From: Callaeas wilsoni
Taxonomy: Eukaryota > Chordata > Aves > Passeriformes > Callaeidae
Assembly: GCA_013398955.1 (NCBI GenBank)
Contig: VWPU01011642.1
Span: 1-64,000 of the forward strand
Length of the DNA stretch: 64,000 nucleotides
Direction of reading: 5' to 3'
Shown: one piece after another, positions 57,791-64,000 of the stretch
Numbering within the stretch: position 1 is the first letter of the stretch
How the letters are laid out: the number at the start of each line of letters is the position of its first letter
Translations under genes and position numbers: made by a program
Notes under the pieces: generated by a model
Databases searched by the model: none
Told to the model about the DNA's origin: nothing
What the model saw: only the letters and a program-made list of their open reading frames with translations

Positions 57791-60700
57791 CAGGCAGGGC
57801 ACGAGCACAGGGAGGCAGCTGCACCCAGGTCACACGCTGGACACGGCCCCTGAGCTCTGCTAACACCACGTTCCCTGTGCCAGCAGCAGCAGGCTCAAGC
57901 CATGACCTGCACTCTTGCAGCACAGGGCTTTGTCAGCCTCCTCAGTGGCATGGATGGAGGCGAAGGGCTCGCGAGGAGCCAGTGCTGCAGCTGTAAAACC
58001 CTTCTGGCTCCGCTGCCCTCCCATCCCTGGGGGCAGGAACACAGCTGAGGTGGCTCTGCAGAGGTCACCTTCCCTCGGAAAGGATGCATTTGCTTCCACC
58101 CTCATTCACAAGAAAGCAGCTACAGATTCTGTGGACCTGTGCTGAAAACCCGTGGCTGTTCTTGGCTTTGGTGAGCCCCAGGAATTCAACAGTACTAGCC
58201 AGAGACACCTCCCTGTGAGTCACCTGCTAAATCCATGGCTGGCTTTCCCCTCTTTCAAAAAGTTTTCTTCAGGAGCCACTGAACAGGTGAGTCCTTCCTC
58301 ACCACTGCCAGCTGAGGGACACAACACTGCCAAGCCCAGCAGGTGACTTTCAAGACCAGTCCTTCAAGACAAATCAAACCCAATATTCCGTGGGCCAATG
58401 CAACGCACAGCTCCTCAACCAAGGCTGCTCCTACATGAAACATCACCTTTCACACTCTTTTGCTGCAAAGTATTCAAAAGAAAAATAAAATGAAATGGAA
58501 GTCTGTTTTATTACTATTATTATTGCCTCTCACTTCCAGGCTCAGAAACAAGACAACTGGCTTTGCTCATAAGAAATTTGCCTTTTAGCAGAGGCCAGGT
58601 CTGAAAAACTCTGCCTCAAATGCAAGAATGCCAGAAAGTTATGAGCAAAGAAATGAAAGGTTTTAACAACCAAAACAATTCTGCCACCTTGGCTGTGCTT
58701 TCTCTTGCTGTTGTAGTGACAAAAACTTCTCAGAGAATTAAGTTTTCAACCAGAATCTATAACCTTTGCATTCAAGAGAGATTGCAAATCCCCACCCATT
58801 TCCCTGCTTCACAGCTTCCCAGTGTTCGCAGCTCATATTTTCACAGTTTCCACATTTTCACAACTCTGGATTCAAATTGGGAAGCTGTGAACAGCACGGC
58901 AGGGACCGGCAGTTTCTCTCCGAAGATAGAAAGTTTTGAGTTTCTCCTTCCTCAACGCCCTCCAGCACCGAATACTTTATCCAAGCTCTTTGCTACCATT
59001 TGATCACTCAACATCTGGAACACACTGGGGTTTCTTCAACTAATACAGTGATGGAATGGGAATGGATGCAGGAGGGAATGAAATCACTGAAGGAAGAACA
59101 CCCAAATGCTCTTTAGGCATGCAGCAGAACTGGCTTTCTTCAAGCCCCATCAAATTTGAGAGGCATGCTAGAGGAAATATGAGAAATGGAGAAAGGTGAC
59201 TGAACTACTTTCAATCTGAGTATTATTAAAATTTTAAGCAGAAAACTGCAGCGCAGAATGTCTTACATACAACGGGAAAGAGCTGAGACTGGAGGAACAC
59301 CAGTGGTGTTCTTGTGAAAAAGCTGCAAAAGTTTTGCAGCAATGGGTGAAATGAAAACCCTCCTGCTGGTCAGACAGCTTTGCCTGGTGAGCTCGGTCTG
59401 TGGTCTGAGGGCCTTGCCATGAACTGCCAGGACAGCTGGAGGCAGGGCAACAACACGGGGAGGAAGAAGGATCAGATACTGCATTGTAATTTCTCAGTTT
59501 TGAGCAGGCACACCAGCCTGTGGTGGAACTCACGCAGGGCCAGAGCCACGGAGCACCTGTGCAGCTCCGGAGGAAGGCCGGGGAAACACGCTCTGAGCAA
59601 ACCGCTGTGTCTCAGGACTGGACTGACAATGGGACAGGAAATGTAGCTGGTTCTGTGATGTCCTGAACCCCAGTCCAAGCAGGGAAAGAAACAGCACGGA
59701 CATGCCTGCTAGAGCAGAGCTCCTGCTCGGTGCCAGCCCTGGTGGTCTGAGGAACAGTCTTTTCCTGGGCTGAGCTCCCATTTCATACCCTGCTGCAGTT
59801 CCCAATACCAGCTTGCTCCTCCAATTGCTTCCAATGCTGTTCTTGCAGTGTCAACCTGCTATTAGGAGGGAATAATTCAGCAACAGATTTAAGCCATTAA
59901 AATCCAAATCTAATGCATCCATGTCTATTTTATTCACTTCAGCAAGTACAATGACGTTTTGTTTATAAAATTGTAATTACTAATTTAAGTACTACCCATG
60001 GCTGTGCTGAAGAGCTGGTATCAGTCCAAGAGCAGTGATACTTTGGTTCATACCTTGCCTGGGTCCTGCCAAAGGAAATAACCACAGTGAGACTTAGGCT
60101 CCACGTGCAGATAGCCCTGGATGCAGCAATCCTGGTGCCATTTTCCTGGGGAATCACCTCTCTCCTCACAGTTTCACATTCCTGTAAAACTGCTGCTGCG
60201 TAGCTGTTTCCTCACTCCTGGGCCACCCTGGAGAACACAGTCCCTCTCTGCTCTCTTCTGGATCACTCCCATACACATCCCTCCCAGCATCCCTCTTTGG
60301 TGGCTGTGACCAAAGAGGCATCAGGATAAAGCAGGACTCAGATTGCAAAAAAAAAATCCCAAACAAATGGAGATAAAATTAGTTTTCCCATAGAAGCCAA
60401 AGGATGAGCGGTGTGAATGAATGTGCTAGGATGCAAGAATTATGATGCCTTTAGGTAATACGACTTCAAAACTTTCAGGATTTGCTCCAAAGAGCCACTT
60501 GACTGATATCTCCTCTTCACACTGCGTCCTGGGAGTGTGTGCTGAGAACTGTGTGGGAACACAGGACTGATGAGATGTTGTGGGTCCGTGAGACAAGTGC
60601 CAGCTCTGCCGTGCAAGATCAGTTTTGTACTCTCCTAAATCTGCTCAGTGCCCAGCACAAAAACACTTCAAGATTTTGACCTCAGTCTGGCTGGAAGGTT

Positions 60701-62699
60701 GGTCCAGGGCACCTCCTCTGATGGATGGATTTCTTTTCTCAATTTCTGGTTGAAGTTCATTCTTTATCCACCTGGCCTTTGCCAATATGCTCCTGTAGTT
60801 TCAATTGTTGGGTTTTTTCCCTGGTGTTCACTCTTTGAGACATTTACACACCAAGTCCCACACTTTCTCAGTATCCGTGCTGCCTTGCTACACAATCAAA
60901 GGTACTTTCCCCTCTTTAACCTGACAGGCTCTCCAGTCCTCTGGATCACTCCACTAGCTCTTTTCTTCACCTCTTCTGCTTGGCATTAATGCTTCTTAAC
61001 TGTAGGTGGTCAGAAGCACAAAGAACATCTCCTTTTCTTCACTGGCAATAACACTGTGAATACTGCAAGGACTGTGCTTGCATTTTTTAGGAATGCATCA
61101 CATTAGCATTTCACAGACTTTCTGCCACCAACTGGTACATCCCTAATTCTCCCCCTTGCTATTTCCAGCCAGTTAATCCTCAGCTGTATGCCTAACTCTG
61201 AAATATTGAATTTCACCCTATTTCTATTATTTTGGTTGTCATGGTTATCCACTATCCTCTTCAATAGTGACAACTTTTCCCAGCACTATGCCACCAATTA
61301 GTCTCGTGAATGCATTTTCTATGATTTGTGCCAGTTTTTAATGGGGCTGTTGACCAGGATGGGGTCTAGGCCTGTCTTGAGAATCACGACTGGGACCTCC
61401 CTCCAGCCCAGGAGCTCATCTTTCAACACAATGTATTGCTGCCTCCCCCTTATCTAGTTCACCTGATAATTCCTTTACTAATTTCCATCTTCTTCAGCTT
61501 AATTAACTACTCAAGGCACAGATGCAAATGTCTTTGAAGTCTCCTGAGATGGATTAGTTGATAGAACAGACACACCGTGAGCAGCAGAGAAAGCAGGCTT
61601 TGGATATAGGATCTGACCAAATCTCTACAATCTGTTACTCAAGCTGCCTTTGGGTAAGAGCAAAAGCTGGCCTACCTTAAACTGGTTTAGACTGGGACAT
61701 ACAGCAGACAGGTTGCTTCTCGTGGTAGGGAAAAGGAGAGATTATGTGAAAATAAAAACGTTCTCCTGCAAAAGAGAGATGCTGTTGCATGAAAATGCAG
61801 TTTGGAACACGGCTGTGCTAGTGAGGAGCTTCTGCCCGGGAGGAAGCACCTCCAGCCACTCCAAAGAAACTGCACTTCTTCTGCCAGGACTTGGATAACA
61901 TTTTCATTTCATTGTGTTGAATGGCAGAGAGGTGTAACTATTTGCAGCTATTTCTTCTTCTGCATATTGCCTCTCCTCTGTTTCTGCAATTTTCCAAGAC
62001 AGGTTGCTTTTATCTAAGTCAAGCAGGACTGGATCCAGCTACCAAAATAAGGGAGTGGAGGATGTTCCCTGGCAGGGAAGCTCCCCAGAGGAAAGAGGTG
62101 GCCTTTACTCCAGGAAGAGTGGGAAGCTGGATATTCTGCTTGTCCTCCTGGCAAGCACTAGGGCCCAACAGGGTGTCACCCAAGGTGACAGCAACAAGCC
62201 TGGGTGTCACAAGCACAGCCACAGAGACCCTCTCCAGCCTCAGCAGCAGCTCTCTCCAAAACAAGGCTGGTGAAGAAACCACTTTAGGCTTTGATGAACC
62301 CAATGCACTCAGTGTTACCATCCTGGTGACCCTTGGAAATGGCTCTGTGCAAACCTTAAGACACCCCTGAAGTCAAGTTCAACAAATCCTCAGAGACAAG
62401 AGTCACTTGGAGCTGGGGGTAAAGAACACAAAATAGTCTGTAGGAGTGGCAGGACATCGAAGCAAAGCCTGTGCATAGACTGCAGCATTAACAGGAGTCA
62501 GCATCCCCCCTTGGAGCACCTGAGCCAGTGTGGCAGGACACATCCTCCCCCTCTCTAGCACAGATGGTTGGTGCAGCTAGGGAAGGGATAGCCCAGGGGC
62601 TGAAAGGCCCAGCAAGGGCTCATCTCTGGGCCAAAAGGACTAAAGCCCAAGCTAAGAATCCACATCTTAGTCTGGAGAGCAGATGTAGGAAGAGATAAC

Positions 62700-63110
62700 A
62701 GAGATATTCTTGACTGAGAGTCACTGTTTTACAAACTATAAAAGACACACGAGTTATCACGGAGGCAGAAGCCTTCTACACACACACCCTGAGAGTGTGG
62801 GGGACTTCTCCCCGGAGTTTGGACGCAGATTCCGCGGTTACTTTCCTGGGAATTGAGGGAAAGGATCTCGATGTGTGCCCCACCAACAATTGGATGGTGA
62901 GATACACTGGACCCTAAGTTATACTATTTCTTCGCTAGCTGTAAAATTAATGGTACCTTTAACCTCGTGCTGTATATACCTACCAGGCGGGTTTTTTTTA
63001 TCCTTATTCTTGAGTAGTATATAGTTTGTTTTAAGTCTTATGTCTATTAGTTTTGTGTCTGTTAAATAACTAATACATTCTATAATAGACCGAATCAGCC
63101 ATTATTAAAG
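62700..63110 (+). mobile_element. LTR-like sequence near the right edge
   Basis: actataaaagacac (TATA-like) near 62738, then a GC-rich promoter-like block and an AT-rich 3' part. It differs in composition from its surroundings. Could be an LTR plus internal leader; not confirmed. Confidence 0.25.
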
Positions 63111-63689
63111 AATTTGCCAACGAAAGTGGGTTTTGAGGTCCTGGCCACCCCAATAAAGCTCCTGCCTGCTGCCAGAGGCCTGGGCAAAAGGCAGTGACTC
63201 AGCTAAACCCTCACATCCATTCGTAACAGCCTGCTCTAGCATTCCCTTCTGCCTGGCAGTGTAAGAGCGAGGAGGGAGCTGGAGCAAGCGGCCTGCACCT
63301 GCCTGGAGAGGAATTCCAGGCACCACACAGCACCTTCACAGATCCTGGGGTATAAAATGCCACGGCACGTTCTGCCACTTGCTTGGTAGGTCCTCAGTTG
63401 TTTAGGCTTGGAAATTCCGTGCTGGGAACTTTCTGCAGCACAGCAGCAGGGCAGGCAAGGGTGGCTCCGAGCTGCTCTGGGCTGCACGTGGGGAAGAGCA
63501 CTGGTGCTCCCGCGGGTGGAATGATGGAGCAGGAGGTGGCTGTTACGGTGTGCCGGCGTTGTGTGGCAGTGCCCAGGTCAGCAGGGCTGCAGTGGTGCTC
63601 CCAGGCACATGCACAGTGCAAGGACTCGCAGCCTGGATGCGGCTCTGGCTCTGAGTCTGTGGAGAGCTGCCCAGATGAACCACACGTAC

Positions 63690-64000
63690 TCATAGAGTTA
63701 TTGGTGGAACTCCTAACTTCGTTTATTCATTACCATAGGCCTGGTTATATACGATAGTCAGCTGTTCACGTGCTGCTTAGTAACTTAGGATTGGATAATA
63801 GCTATTATCATGCATATAACAGCTAATACAGATTGGCTATAGCTAAACAATCATGCTTTTTCTTTATTCTTTCTTGTGGTTACATGCTCCTGTTTTCTCA
63901 TCCTGTCTTCCCAGCTTGTTACTGTCCTACCAGTGACTTTGTTTCTTCTTTCTTGCTTATTCAGGATAGTCAGGGTTGCTGAGGCCTGGGTTGTGCACAT
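63690..64000 (-). mobile_element. LTR-like sequence at the right edge, minus strand
   Basis: On the minus strand it shows gtatataacc (TATA-like) and then aatgaataaacgaag (AATAAA), spaced about 30 bases apart, preceded by AT-rich U3-type sequence that runs off the window. No family assigned. Confidence 0.35.

Larger units (their letters stand above)
53865..64000 (-). other. GPC1 intron 2 (to right edge)
   Basis: I searched by eye for the conserved exon 2 blocks (CGEVRQIY, ICPQGYTCC) on the minus strand and did not find them, so the 5' exons are probably beyond 64000. LTR-like sequence is suspected near 57600-57790, 62700-63110 and 63690-64000. The remainder is unassigned. Confidence 0.5.

Noticed and set aside
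63383..63757. 124-codon open frame next to the right-edge LTR-like sequence
   Set aside because: Overlapping frames are open on both strands, and no retroviral or cellular protein was recognised in it.

Overview
The window is vertebrate nuclear DNA, almost certainly from a bird. Coding exons are short and separated by long introns with canonical GT-AG sites. Several interspersed repeats carry the 3' tail typical of avian CR1 LINEs. Solo LTRs and G-rich minisatellites are also present. Three protein-coding genes can be supported; all were assembled by reading exons and splice junctions by eye. No tRNA, rRNA, CRISPR array or bacterial-type operon is visible.

Region 1 (1-16.5 kb, + strand) is a claudin gene of the claudin-10/claudin-15 type. 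It has two alternative first exons (3085-3304 and 6710-6926), each able to splice in phase to four shared exons (11039-16055). The two products would differ only in the first membrane segment and first extracellular loop, the part that lines the paracellular pore. Region 2 (18.0-19.4 kb, - strand) is a two-exon DUSP28 (atypical dual-specificity phosphatase), tail to tail with the claudin, with a CpG-rich first exon. Region 3 (26.8-53.9 kb, - strand, running past the right edge) is glypican-1 (GPC1). Seven exons matching human exons 3-9 are present; the exons for the signal peptide and N-terminal cysteines were not found and probably lie beyond 64000.

In human, DUSP28 and GPC1 are neighbours at 2q37.3 in the same relative orientation, so the locus is conserved. 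Human ANKMY1, which lies between them, is not visible here. The genes have no evident shared pathway: the claudin acts at tight junctions, GPC1 is a GPI-anchored heparan-sulfate co-receptor, and DUSP28 is intracellular.

Non-coding DNA holds CR1 fragments, two related solo LTRs in opposite orientation with 4-bp target duplications, several weaker LTR-like stretches, and three minisatellites in the GPC1 intron between exons 3 and 4. One minisatellite has an almost perfect 150-bp higher-order period made of seven 19-24 bp monomers. It explains the very long open frames on both strands at 49-50.5 kb, which are not genes. The most interesting items are the claudin's predicted pore-charge switch between alternative first exons and the splice-site-like minisatellites inside the GPC1 intron.
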